Assembly: GCA_017543285.1 (NCBI GenBank)
Contig: JAFYGK010000013.1
Span: 1 to 42,425 of the forward strand
DNA length: 42,425 nucleotides
Direction of reading: 5' to 3'
Source: Clostridia bacterium
Lineage (GTDB): Bacteria; Bacillota; Clostridia; Oscillospirales; Acutalibacteraceae
The notes beneath the pieces were generated by a model. The model ran no database searches and was not told the origin of the DNA. It saw nothing but the letters and a program-made list of their open reading frames with translations. Made by a program: the position numbers and the translations under genes. Shown one piece after another: positions 1 through 7,195 of the stretch. How positions within the stretch are numbered: position 1 is the first letter of the stretch; every line of letters begins with the position of its first letter.

Positions 1-28
1 CGGGCAAAATGTCCGCTGCTTTTTGCGG
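1..28 (+). terminator. right arm of an upstream terminator (cut by window edge)
   Basis: The window opens inside a hairpin whose right arm and T-run nearly match the terminator at 352-384 (GCAAAATGTCCGCTGCTTTTT in both). The left arm and its gene lie outside the window. Confidence 0.45.
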
Positions 29-35
29 TTCTTTG

Positions 36-64
36 TTGAAAATTTTCGCAATCTGTGGTACTAT
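36..64 (+). promoter_or_regulatory. sigma-A promoter of the NrdD-like gene
   Basis: A -35 box TTGAAA (36-41) is followed by a 17-bp spacer and a -10 box TACTAT (59-64). It lies about 30 bp upstream of the start at 95, just after the preceding terminator, so the small gene is probably transcribed alone. Confidence 0.6.
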
Positions 65-94
65 TATTTAAAATACCGTCGAAGGAGAAACACT

Positions 95-349
95 ATGAAA
101 AAGGAATTAATTGGCATATCCGAGCAGGAAGCAGAGGTTTATATCAAACAGATCGAAGAGAAGGAGGGCAAGCCTCTTGAGTCGATCCGCCTTGAAGCTG
201 ACGGAGACTATGTCAATGTGCGGTATGAGACGGAGCAGCAGCCGTTTGAGAGAATCCGCAGAATCACAGGCTACCTTGTGGGTACCATGGAACGGTGGAA
301 TGACGCCAAGACCGCAGAGGAAAGCCAGAGAGTAAAACACAGCATGTAA
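95..349 (+). CDS. small NrdD-like protein (84 aa)
   Basis: This is an 84-residue soluble protein. The start at 95 was chosen because AGGAG at 83-87 precedes it; an in-frame upstream start lies inside the promoter region. The C-terminal half contains RRITGYLVGTMERWNDAK followed by a charged segment ending in RVKH. From memory this resembles short Clostridia proteins annotated as anaerobic ribonucleoside-triphosphate reductase (NRDD family), which carry only a fragment-like tail of the enzyme. No glycyl-radical loop or catalytic cysteine is present, because the protein contains no Cys at all. It cannot be a reductase itself; a regulatory or accessory role is possible but unproven. It is monocistronic, with its own promoter and terminator. 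Confidence 0.6.
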   Translation: MKKELIGISEQEAEVYIKQIEEKEGKPLESIRLEADGDYVNVRYETEQQPFERIRRITGYLVGTMERWNDAKTAEESQRVKHSM

Positions 350-351
350 AG

Positions 352-384
352 AAAAAGCAGCGGCAAAATGTCCGCTGCTTTTTG
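352..384 (+). terminator. intrinsic terminator of the NrdD-like gene
   Basis: A 12-bp perfect stem (352-363 with 372-383) encloses an 8-nt loop and ends in a T-run. It starts two bases after the stop codon of the gene at 95-349. Confidence 0.85.
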
Positions 385-428
385 TGGTTATTCAGATAAT
401 TATATTTGCGGCAGCCGGTTGGCTGCTT

Positions 429-470
429 GTTAGCATTTTCATTAGCATTTTTGTTTTAGAAAATGCTAAC
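429..470. repeat. 12-bp perfect inverted repeat in an AT-rich gap
   Basis: GTTAGCATTTTC (429-440) and GAAAATGCTAAC (459-470) are perfect inverted copies around an 18-nt centre. The centre holds another partial copy, TTAGCATTTT. CTAACGG occurs just right of it (466-472) and again near 487. No T-run supports a terminator in either direction. The gap between 385 and 540 has no gene. Confidence 0.6.
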
Positions 471-540
471 GGTAGGTTATAAACGACTAACGGAATGTTA
501 AAATCCTTCTTCGTCAAGCAACGCCAAAGCCCTCAGGATA

Positions 541-581
541 AAAGCAAAAAACCGCGCAACCATCAGAGATTGCGCGGTTTT
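541..581 (-). terminator. terminator of the tRNA-Ser pair
   Basis: A 12-bp stem (548-559 with 570-581) with a 10-nt loop is followed on the minus strand by a T-rich tail. It lies just downstream of the last tRNA. Confidence 0.8.
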
Positions 582-589
582 AAAAATCA

Positions 590-676
590 CGGAGAAAGAG
601 GGATTTGAACCCTCGCGCCAGTCACCCGACCTACTCCCTTAGCAGGGGAGCCCCTTCACCACTTGGGTATTTCTCC
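590..676 (-). tRNA. tRNA-Ser (anticodon GCU)
   Basis: On the minus strand, acceptor arms GGAGAAA and TTTCTCC pair. The anticodon stem CTCCC/GGGAG encloses the loop CTGCTAA, giving anticodon GCU. A long variable arm and a G discriminator base agree with serine. The T arm contains GGTTCAAAT. CCA is not encoded. It follows tRNA-Ser(UGA) in the same transcript. Confidence 0.95.
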
Positions 677-729
677 AAACAGTAAATTACGTTAAAAATA
701 TTCATTTCAAACTTAGGCGGAGATAAAAG

Positions 730-813
730 CGGAGAGGAAGGGATTCGAACCCTTGGCTCTTGCGAGTCACTGGTTTTCAAGACCAGCTCCTTAAACCGCT
801 CGGACACCTCTCC
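730..813 (-). tRNA. tRNA-Ser (anticodon UGA)
   Basis: On the minus strand, acceptor arms GGAGAGG and CCTCTCC pair. The anticodon stem CTGGT/ACCAG encloses the loop CTTGAAA, giving anticodon UGA. It has a long variable arm, T-arm motif GGTTCGAAT, and a G discriminator. CCA is not encoded. It is the first of two serine tRNAs behind the promoter at 844-872. Confidence 0.96.
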
Positions 814-843
814 GTAAAAAAGCTTCCTTAAACGACGAATTAA

Positions 844-872
844 ATTTTATCATAAAACATTATCTTTGTCAA
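844..872 (-). promoter_or_regulatory. strong sigma-A promoter of the tRNA-Ser genes
   Basis: On the minus strand, TTGACA (867-872) and TAAAAT (844-849) are separated by exactly 17 bp. The -10 lies about 30 bp upstream of the first tRNA. Confidence 0.85.
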
Positions 873-976
873 CAGATTTGCGGAAAAATAATGGCGCTTA
901 CACTAAACGCCAAAAGAACCGGAACAAAACCCGACAGATGCATCCGGACCGGTTTTAACGGGCATATGTCCAGGAA

Positions 977-1010
977 TAATAAAAGGGCTGCGGATTCGCT
1001 ATCCGCAGCC
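977..1010 (-). terminator. terminator of the PDZ-protein gene
   Basis: A 10-bp perfect stem, GGCTGCGGAT with ATCCGCAGCC (986-995 and 1001-1010), has a 5-nt loop. On the minus strand it is followed by a T-rich stretch (CTTTTATTATT). It lies 11 bp beyond the stop at 1022. The 104 bp between it and the tRNA promoter hold nothing else recognisable. Confidence 0.7.
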
Positions 1011-1021
1011 TGTGCTTTTTA

Positions 1022-2230
1022 TTATACCGACGGTCTCGAGATTTCATTATCTGCTTTGGGTTCGCTGATTTGCTGCTGGGACTGAGCATCGTTCTTAAGC
1101 AGCTTGGCGTCTACCTCATAGTTGCTCATTGATCCGTCGTTGTTGACATGGGTCATTGACAGCTTTACGGTGTCGCCGGCCTTGTAGTCCCCGAAATACT
1201 CGTGAAGCTGGTCGGTGGTTTCCACCGGTTTGCCGTCAAAACTGGTGATTATATCTCCGACCTGAACTTCGGTCCCGTTGAGCGACGACTCTTCACCTAT
1301 CTGCATAACAATAAGCCCCTTGGGAACCTTGTACTGCGATACCTGGGCGTCCGTGACCTCTGATACCACGATGCCGAGCTTAATGTCGGTCGGGTTTGTT
1401 CTGGGAGAGGTGATCCCTCCTATATCGGGAATCTGCTGAGGAGGCTGATTACCTTCTCCGGGAGACTGGATATTCGGAAGCAGATCTCTAAGGTCGGGAA
1501 TTAAACCGTTTCCGTCATCCGGGTTATTAGGAACGATTATCTGGCCCCTGTTTTCCTCGACCGGATCGGGCGTCTTCGAGCCGCCGTTCGCAAGCGCTAT
1601 GATGCCGTAAATTGCAAAGAACAAAAGTGCAAGCTCGACAAGCGCCCCGAATATAAGCAGAGCAATTTTGCCGCCGTTCATCTTCTTTTCCTTTGTTGTG
1701 CCCGGAGCGGCTGGCTGTTGGGGATAAAGGTACTGCGGCTGCATTCCTACGGGAGGATACTGCTGATTCTGCGGAATGTAAACAGGCTGATACTGTACGG
1801 GAACGGTATATACCGGAGAGCCGGGATTGGTCTGAGCGGACTGTCTGTTTCCGACCGGCTGACCCGCAAATACAGGAGGCTGCGGGGGATACGGATAAAC
1901 AGGCTGCTGAGCGTAAAAGGCCGGCTGAGGATTGCCGAAGCCGGGATTTTGCGGCTGCTGAATTACCGGGCTTTGCTGCTGTCTGCTTTGTTCATTCTGC
2001 CGTGCGCTGCCGTAATAATCAATCCGCTGCTGGTATCCTGCTTTTTCTCCCTGCTGCTGAGCGGTATCCTCGGCCTGATGATATGCTTCCTGCCCGGTCT
2101 GTACGGCCGTATCCTGCTCGTCAATGAATTGCGGTTTGTTCGGCTCTGTTTCGGCGGAGAGTGTATCAGGCTCGAATGCAGATGCCTGACCGCGGTTTAC
2201 GTATTGATCGCGTCCGATGTTTTCGTCCAT
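1022..2230 (-). CDS. single-pass membrane PDZ-domain protein (402 aa)
   Basis: Residues 1-185 are low-complexity and rich in Gln, Pro and Tyr. A membrane helix spans about 188-215, after the positive stretch KEKKMNGGK. A Pro/Asn-rich linker follows, then a PDZ domain at about 284-378 with GLIVMQIGEESSLNG and VQVGDIITSFDGKPV. The predicted topology puts the disordered tail in the cytoplasm and the PDZ outside. There is no protease domain, so it resembles an HtrA stripped to tail, helix and PDZ. It lies 125 bp downstream of the HtrA gene on the same strand and probably works with it, for example as an adaptor or substrate sensor (inference). The start has GGGAGGAG about 8 bp upstream. Confidence 0.8.
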   Translation of the reverse strand: MDENIGRDQYVNRGQASAFEPDTLSAETEPNKPQFIDEQDTAVQTGQEAYHQAEDTAQQQGEKAGYQQRIDYYGSARQNEQSRQQQSPVIQQPQNPGFGNPQPAFYAQQPVYPYPPQPPVFAGQPVGNRQSAQTNPGSPVYTVPVQYQPVYIPQNQQYPPVGMQPQYLYPQQPAAPGTTKEKKMNGGKIALLIFGALVELALLFFAIYGIIALANGGSKTPDPVEENRGQIIVPNNPDDGNGLIPDLRDLLPNIQSPGEGNQPPQQIPDIGGITSPRTNPTDIKLGIVVSEVTDAQVSQYKVPKGLIVMQIGEESSLNGTEVQVGDIITSFDGKPVETTDQLHEYFGDYKAGDTVKLSMTHVNNDGSMSNYEVDAKLLKNDAQSQQQISEPKADNEISRPSV

Positions 2231-2281
2231 TGTTTTGGCTCCTCCCTGTAAAAGAAAATGAAAGTCGGCTTTTATGTCCTA

Positions 2282-2315
2282 TGACCGCTTTGACATATTC
2301 CAGTCAAAGCGGTCA
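2282..2315. other. 13-bp perfect inverted repeat between htrA and the PDZ gene
   Basis: TGACCGCTTTGAC (2282-2294) and its perfect complement (2303-2315) enclose an 8-nt loop. No T-run follows on either strand, so it is not a standard terminator. It may be a weak terminator, an mRNA-stabilising hairpin at the htrA 3' end, or an operator. Confidence 0.55.
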
Positions 2316-2355
2316 CTTATTTATAATCGAAAACTGTATTTTTCCCGGACCGGTG

Positions 2356-4176
2356 CTAATCGGAAAGCTTGGGAACTGTCGCTCCGGATGTTCCGAGAGT
2401 CAGGCTGATGCTTTTCTCCTGGCCTTCACGATAGATGGTGATAGTGATTGTCTCGCCGGGAGAATATCTGTTTGTTTCGCTGTTGAGCTGCTCATAGCTG
2501 TTTATGTTGTTGCCGTTTATGGCCGTAATTATATCATACTGCTGAATGCCTGCTTGTTCGGCAGGAGAGCCTTCTGCGACCGAGAAGACAACGACGCCGC
2601 CGGGATAGCCGTATCTCTGAAGCATTGCCGATGAATAATTGGTGTCGATTGTCACGCCGAGATAAGCGGACGGCTCATGCTCCTTGGAGATAATTCTGTC
2701 ACAGATGGTTTTCACCGTATTGGAAGGAATAGAGAAGCCCATGCGCTCAAATCCGCTTCTGACGATCTTGGAGTTGTTGATGCCTACAAGCTTGCCTTCG
2801 GAATTTACGAGAGCACCGCCGCTGTTGCCCGGGTTAATGAGCGCGTCGGTCTGGATGAGATTCATTTCAATGCCGTTTTCACTGTAGAGTGTTCTGTCAA
2901 GTCCGCTGATAACGCCTGCGCTGACGGTTCCCATGAATTCAAGTCCGCCGGGATTGCCTATCGTCACAACGCGGTCGCCTATCTTGATTTCGTCCGAGTC
3001 GGCAACCTCGATCGCGGGGAGGCCGGTCTTGTCTATTTTTATTACAGCAAGATCGCTTGTTACATCATAACCGATTATTTCGGCAGGGATTCCGGTTTCC
3101 ACATCGCTGGGAAGGAATACCTCAACAGTTGCCGTAACAGGCTGCTGGCTCTGTCTGCCTCCGAAATTGAAACCGAAGAAATCGTCATAATAGTTGTTGC
3201 TTGATCCTGTGGACTGTTCGACGGCCGAGCTGACAACATGATAATTTGTTATGATGTAGCCGTCTTCTGTGTAGATAACGCCGGAGCCTTCGCTTGCCGA
3301 GTCGCCGTAACCGAACATTGAGTATCCGCCGGAGGTCGTTACCCTTATTCCGACGACTGACGGACTGCATTTTTCGGCAACCGTCGATACTGCATTGTCG
3401 CTTTCGTCATTTACGGTAATATTCTTTATCGGCGACGTCTGTGCAGACGGAGTAACCGTGGAAGAGGATGCCGCGGCGGAAGCCGCCGACGCCTTTATGG
3501 AGTTAATGTCGTCTTTGACGGATATATATCCTATTGCGCCGGTGATTCCGGAGCAAAGAACAGCTGTGGTGAGAATAGATGCGATCAGAGCTCCGAAGGA
3601 GAAGGAACGCTTTTTGTTTGCCTTTTCCTTTTTAGGTGCGCTTTGCTTTCCCGCATCCGAAGTTTTTGACGTATATGAGGAGGAATAGGGAGCCTCGCCG
3701 TTTGAAGCTCTGTAGTTGCTGTAGGAATAATTGGCGTTGGGAATCGGAGAGTAGCTGCTCATGTGATGAGGCTGACCTGAGATTTGCCGGTTATATCCGT
3801 ATGCGCTGTCCTGATGAGCATAGGCGGATGAGCCGTTTTCGCCGTAGCTGTTCGAATAGCGCTGAGCCTGAATGCTTTCATATTGCTGCTGAGCGCCGTA
3901 TGAAGGGTAGGACTGCGCGCCGTACTTTTCGGACTGAACATTTTCAAAGGAGTCGGAGTATATCGTCTGATGCTCCTGGCTGTTTGAAATACCGGAATTT
4001 ACATCATTGCCGCCGAAGCTGTCGGCGTCGGTTCCGCTCTGAGATGAGTAATCGGTATAGTTCATGCTGTCTTGCTGTGCATATTCTTCGGAAGCATTTC
4101 CGAAGGAAAATGACTGACGGCCTTCGCCGTTATAACCGCTTTTTGTGTTGTCTTCATATTCATTATAGTTCGTCAT
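2356..4176 (-). CDS. htrA: HtrA/DegP-like membrane serine protease (606 aa)
   Basis: This is a trypsin-like S1C protease for extracytoplasmic protein quality control. The triad is intact: His313 in NYHVV, Asp375 in TSDLAVIK, Ser452 in NPGNSGGALV. One membrane helix lies at about 194-218, after the basic stretch PKKEKANKKR. A single PDZ domain occupies about 505-596. The first 190 residues are an unusually long cytoplasmic tail rich in Tyr, Ser, Gln and Asn; typical Bacillus HtrA tails are far shorter. A loop near 325-345 is rich in Asn, Tyr, Phe and Gly. A second tail-helix-PDZ protein lies downstream on the same strand. The family identity is secure; the tail's role is unknown. Confidence 0.93.
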   Translation of the reverse strand: MTNYNEYEDNTKSGYNGEGRQSFSFGNASEEYAQQDSMNYTDYSSQSGTDADSFGGNDVNSGISNSQEHQTIYSDSFENVQSEKYGAQSYPSYGAQQQYESIQAQRYSNSYGENGSSAYAHQDSAYGYNRQISGQPHHMSSYSPIPNANYSYSNYRASNGEAPYSSSYTSKTSDAGKQSAPKKEKANKKRSFSFGALIASILTTAVLCSGITGAIGYISVKDDINSIKASAASAAASSSTVTPSAQTSPIKNITVNDESDNAVSTVAEKCSPSVVGIRVTTSGGYSMFGYGDSASEGSGVIYTEDGYIITNYHVVSSAVEQSTGSSNNYYDDFFGFNFGGRQSQQPVTATVEVFLPSDVETGIPAEIIGYDVTSDLAVIKIDKTGLPAIEVADSDEIKIGDRVVTIGNPGGLEFMGTVSAGVISGLDRTLYSENGIEMNLIQTDALINPGNSGGALVNSEGKLVGINNSKIVRSGFERMGFSIPSNTVKTICDRIISKEHEPSAYLGVTIDTNYSSAMLQRYGYPGGVVVFSVAEGSPAEQAGIQQYDIITAINGNNINSYEQLNSETNRYSPGETITITIYREGQEKSISLTLGTSGATVPKLSD

Positions 4177-4233
4177 GGTCAGGTTAGCTCCTTTAGCTTT
4201 ATAGTGAACGGATTGCCGGTCCGGTTATCTTCG

Positions 4234-4265
4234 GACCTCATCCTTGATTTGTTGACCTCATTATA
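4234..4265 (-). promoter_or_regulatory. htrA -10 box with 20-bp-spaced direct repeats
   Basis: On the minus strand TATAAT lies at 4260-4265; no good -35 box is visible, which suggests an activator or another sigma factor. Two direct copies of GACCTCA, both followed by T in the + strand (4234-4241 and 4254-4261), are exactly 20 bp apart and cover the -10 and initial transcribed region. A dyad GGTCCG/CGGACC (4218-4223, 4232-4237) overlaps one copy. The rest of the gap 4177-4470 holds no gene. Confidence 0.45.
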
Positions 4266-4470
4266 AGATGCTTTTGTTTCAAATTATTACAGTTTGCATT
4301 AAACATAAATTAAAAGAAATTTAATAAAATATGTCCGAGGTAAAATATTCCTAACATATTCCGGATGCGGACGTTTATAGGGGCACATATACCCTGTTTT
4401 TTGCATATAAAGTTATTAAAGTCCTGACGCCGGCAAAACCGGACGTCTCACACGATAAAGGAGAAATGAT

Positions 4471-5217
4471 ATGCCGACTGTATATTTGAGCCCGTCAACT
4501 CAGGAGTACAATGCATACTACGACGGCGTGGGAAATGAAGAATACTATATGAATCTGATAGCGGACGAAATCGTGCCGTATCTCCAGGCTTCGGGAATAG
4601 ACTATTACCGCAATACCCCGGAGATGACAGCGGCCTCGTCTATAAGACAGTCAAACGGTCTCGGAGTCGATCTGCACGTCGCCCTCCATTCCAATGCGGC
4701 TCCCGAAAGCATTTCCGGGCAGCTGACCGGTACCGATGTTTACTATTATCCGTCGAGCAGAAACTCGACCAGATTTGCGAGGATCGTCGTGGAAAATCTC
4801 AGACGGATCTATCCCGAGCCTGATAAGGTACGCATGGTTTCCGGAATAAGGATAGGCGAAGTGGCCCGCACCGATGCTCCGGCTGTGTTGATTGAATTTG
4901 CCTATCACGATAACCCCCGGGATGCCGAATGGATAAGGAACAATATCGGAGAAATAGCCCGCGCCGTTGCTCTTTCGATAGCGCAGTATTTCGGCCTGCC
5001 GCTCGTCGAGCCTGACGGAGCCATGACCGGAGTTGTCAGACTGAGCAGCGGGTACCTGAACATCAGAAGTATGCCCGGACTGAACGGGAGTATAATCGGA
5101 AGAGCTTTTGACGGCGATGAACTGCTTGTTTTCGGTGAAGAGAATGGATTTTATACCGTGAGGTTCAACGGAACCGACGGTTTTGCCTCCAAGGATTATA
5201 TATACCTGAGGCAATAA
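4471..5217 (+). CDS. N-acetylmuramoyl-L-alanine amidase (Amidase_3) with SH3 domain
   Basis: The enzyme is predicted to cut the bond between N-acetylmuramic acid and the stem peptide of peptidoglycan. The Amidase_3 domain covers residues 1-180: zinc ligand Glu in GNEEYYM (23/24), His73 in ALHSN, catalytic Glu142 in VLIEFAYHDN. The usual first motif with its zinc His is replaced by YLSPSTQE. A bacterial SH3 domain follows at about 186-247 and likely binds the wall. There is no signal peptide; AAAGGAG 8 bp upstream fixes the start. A leaderless autolysin would fit release by mother-cell lysis, as for CwlC, or non-classical export; neither is shown. It is followed by a separate promoter and a second wall hydrolase. 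Confidence 0.85.
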   Translation: MPTVYLSPSTQEYNAYYDGVGNEEYYMNLIADEIVPYLQASGIDYYRNTPEMTAASSIRQSNGLGVDLHVALHSNAAPESISGQLTGTDVYYYPSSRNSTRFARIVVENLRRIYPEPDKVRMVSGIRIGEVARTDAPAVLIEFAYHDNPRDAEWIRNNIGEIARAVALSIAQYFGLPLVEPDGAMTGVVRLSSGYLNIRSMPGLNGSIIGRAFDGDELLVFGEENGFYTVRFNGTDGFASKDYIYLRQ

Positions 5218-5232
5218 AAGCGGAAAAAAGTA

Positions 5233-5261
5233 TTGTTAAAGGTGTTTGGATATAGTATAAT
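5233..5261 (+). promoter_or_regulatory. sigma-A promoter of the dockerin-VanY gene
   Basis: TTGTTA (5233-5238), a 17-bp spacer and TATAAT (5256-5261) lie 50 bp upstream of the start codon at 5312. Confidence 0.75.
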
Positions 5262-5311
5262 TAAATAAAAAATACAAATTAAAACACCCTGAAAGCCAAG
5301 GAGGAATAAAA

Positions 5312-6256
5312 ATGATCAGAAAAATCATTTGCATGCTTCTTGCTCTTTGCGTCACGCTCCTCGGAATGACCGAGGCGGCAGCGCTTGGCATAGAAGCGAC
5401 GCCCTACAGCCAGGATGAGCTTTCGGCCGCGTCATACATATACGGCGACGTTGACTCAAACGGAAAGGTTTCCACCGACGACGCGCTGTCCGTTCTCAAG
5501 GCGTCGGTCGGAATATCAAAGCTCACCGGAAAGGGATTTGTCAAGGGCGACGTCAATTACGACAATAAGCTCACTACCGACGACGCGCTGTACATCCTGA
5601 AAAAGGCTGTCGGAATCATCAAAAAGACGCCGGTGGAGAATCTTTCCGCAAGCGCTATGAACAAGCGCATAAAGGAATATGTCTCCAGCGAAAAAACCGA
5701 AATGATACGCCTTGTCAACCCTTACAATGTGCTGCCTTCAACATGGAACCCCAGCGTAAAGGCACTCAAAACAAAGACCAGCAAGAAATTCCACACCATG
5801 GCCGCCGACAAGCTCGACGATATGATTAACGCCTGCAACAAAAAATACGGCAGCGGAAAGCTCTGGGCGCAGTCGACATACCGTGACTACGCGACCCAGA
5901 AGGCGCTTTACGAAAAGGAAGTCCAGAGATGGAAGAACAAGGGCTACAGCGACAGCAAGGCAAGGGCAAAGGCTGCTACCATTGTCGCCGCTCCGGGAAC
6001 ATCCGAGCACAACACCGGTCTTGCCTGTGACTTCAACAACGTCGAGGAATCCTTCTCAAAGACCAAGATGTATCCGTGGCTTCTGGAAAACGCCCAGTCC
6101 TACGGTTTTGTGGAAAGATACCCAAAGGGCAAAGGAGATATTACCGGAATCATCTGGGAACCGTGGCATTTCCGCTATGTCGGCGTTGACGCCGCAAAAG
6201 AGATGAATTCCTACGGCTGGTGCCTTGAGGAATATCATTATTATAACCATCTGTAA
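5312..6256 (+). CDS. secreted dockerin-VanY D,D-carboxypeptidase (314 aa)
   Basis: A signal peptide covers about residues 1-25 (MIRKIICMLLALCVTLLG, then EAAALG). A type I dockerin with two Ca-binding repeats follows at about 43-104: GDVDSNGKVSTDDAL and GDVNYDNKLTTDDAL. The C-terminal half is a peptidase M15B (VanY) domain with zinc ligands His233 and Asp240 in SEHNTGLACD and His286 in WEPWHFRYVG, with Glu283 as catalytic base. The enzyme should trim terminal D-Ala from wall peptides outside the cell. An N-terminal dockerin on a wall peptidase is unusual; dockerins normally attach glycosidases to cohesin scaffolds, and no cohesin gene is present here. AAGGAGG upstream supports the start. A bidirectional terminator follows. 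Confidence 0.9.
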   Translation: MIRKIICMLLALCVTLLGMTEAAALGIEATPYSQDELSAASYIYGDVDSNGKVSTDDALSVLKASVGISKLTGKGFVKGDVNYDNKLTTDDALYILKKAVGIIKKTPVENLSASAMNKRIKEYVSSEKTEMIRLVNPYNVLPSTWNPSVKALKTKTSKKFHTMAADKLDDMINACNKKYGSGKLWAQSTYRDYATQKALYEKEVQRWKNKGYSDSKARAKAATIVAAPGTSEHNTGLACDFNNVEESFSKTKMYPWLLENAQSYGFVERYPKGKGDITGIIWEPWHFRYVGVDAAKEMNSYGWCLEEYHYYNHL

Positions 6257-6277
6257 GCCTGATACTTAAGAAACAAT

Positions 6278-6316
6278 AAGACCCGACCGGCTGCTTCAGA
6301 GTCGGTCGGGTCTTTC
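6278..6316. terminator. bidirectional terminator between the VanY gene and mntP
   Basis: A 12-bp stem (6278-6289 with 6303-6314) encloses a 13-nt loop. It serves the converging genes at 5312-6256 and 6321-6884. Confidence 0.85.
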
Positions 6317-6320
6317 GTAT

Positions 6321-6884
6321 TCAGTTTCCCGCTATCAAATGTTCGACGAGAATCTTTATGCCTATGCCGATGAGAATGACGCCTCCGACGATCTCCGGAG
6401 CTTTTTTGAACAGTCTGCCGAAGCGGATTCCTATCCATGCTCCGGCAAAACAAACAACAAAGGTCACGGTGCCGATGAGCAGCGACGACGCCAGAATGTC
6501 AACGCTGAGTACGGCAAAGCTGATGCCCACCGCGAGCGCGTCTATGCTCGTGGCTATAGCCATCACAATCAGCATCTTTCCGCGGACAGGTGAGATCTCC
6601 TGTTCATTGCTGCCGCGGACGGCTTCGTATATCATCTTTCCGCCGATAAAGAGCAGCAGCAAAAAGGCGATCCAGTGATCGACCGACCGGATAAAGCCGC
6701 TCAGAAAGCTCGCGGCATAGAATCCTATAACCGGCATTGCCGCCTGAAACAACCCGAATACGCCCGCCATAAGAAGCGCGTATTTTATATCAAAGCGTTT
6801 TTTCAGCATTGAATTTGTCACAGACACCGCAAAGGCGTCCATAGACAGACCCACAGCTATCATAATAAGCTCAACAAAAGACAA
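6321..6884 (-). CDS. mntP: manganese efflux pump MntP (187 aa)
   Basis: This is a six-helix integral membrane protein of the MntP (formerly DUF204) family, which exports Mn(II). The two family repeats are visible: GLSMDAFAVS near residue 12 and IATSIDALAVGISF in the middle, each with the conserved Asp in a helix. Length matches the family (about 185-190). The start is read as TTG at 6884 because it gives the usual roughly 10-residue lead before the first motif; the next in-frame ATG would leave almost none. The Shine-Dalgarno (GAAAGAG) is weak. No yybP-ykoY Mn riboswitch fits in the short leader; a dyad at the promoter may instead bind a regulator. Confidence 0.93.
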   Translation of the reverse strand: MSFVELIMIAVGLSMDAFAVSVTNSMLKKRFDIKYALLMAGVFGLFQAAMPVIGFYAASFLSGFIRSVDHWIAFLLLLFIGGKMIYEAVRGSNEQEISPVRGKMLIVMAIATSIDALAVGISFAVLSVDILASSLLIGTVTFVVCFAGAWIGIRFGRLFKKAPEIVGGVILIGIGIKILVEHLIAGN

Positions 6885-6922
6885 GCTCTTTCACCCTCGC
6901 CGCCGAATAATCAGATTCAATA

Positions 6923-6954
6923 ATTATAATGCCGGAGTAATACGCAAATATTAC
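6923..6954 (-). promoter_or_regulatory. mntP -10 box and adjacent dyad operator candidate
   Basis: On the minus strand TATAAT occupies 6923-6928. Immediately upstream, GTAATA (6937-6942) and TATTAC (6949-6954) form a perfect 6-bp inverted repeat with a 6-bp centre, placed between the expected -10 and -35. No good -35 is seen. It does not match the MntR or DtxR boxes I know. Confidence 0.4.
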
Positions 6955-7049
6955 CACAAAGCGCGCCGAAAATCAATGCGGCTGTTTAAAAAAGAATGTT
7001 GAATATTAGTTCTATTAGAGGAAATACGTGGTATTTGCCAGAAGTTGTA

Positions 7050-7078
7050 TTGCATTGGGCTATATTTTGTGGTATTAT
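7050..7078 (+). promoter_or_regulatory. sigma-A promoter of the zinc-ribbon VanY gene (and upp)
   Basis: TTGCAT (7050-7055), a 17-bp spacer and TATTAT (7073-7078). The leader to the start at 7196 is about 110 nt and contains no evident riboswitch. Confidence 0.65.
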
Positions 7079-7195
7079 ATAAAATAATGATGAAGAATCG
7101 CCTATTTTTTGCCTATTGTTCGCCTCCGGCTTTTAAAAGCAGATCAGCAGCTCGTGCCGGCAGGCACCGAATATCTGCCAGAAAGGAAGTTCGGA

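Noticed and set aside
6885..6990. yybP-ykoY manganese riboswitch ahead of mntP
   Set aside because: The -10 box leaves only about 33 nt of leader.
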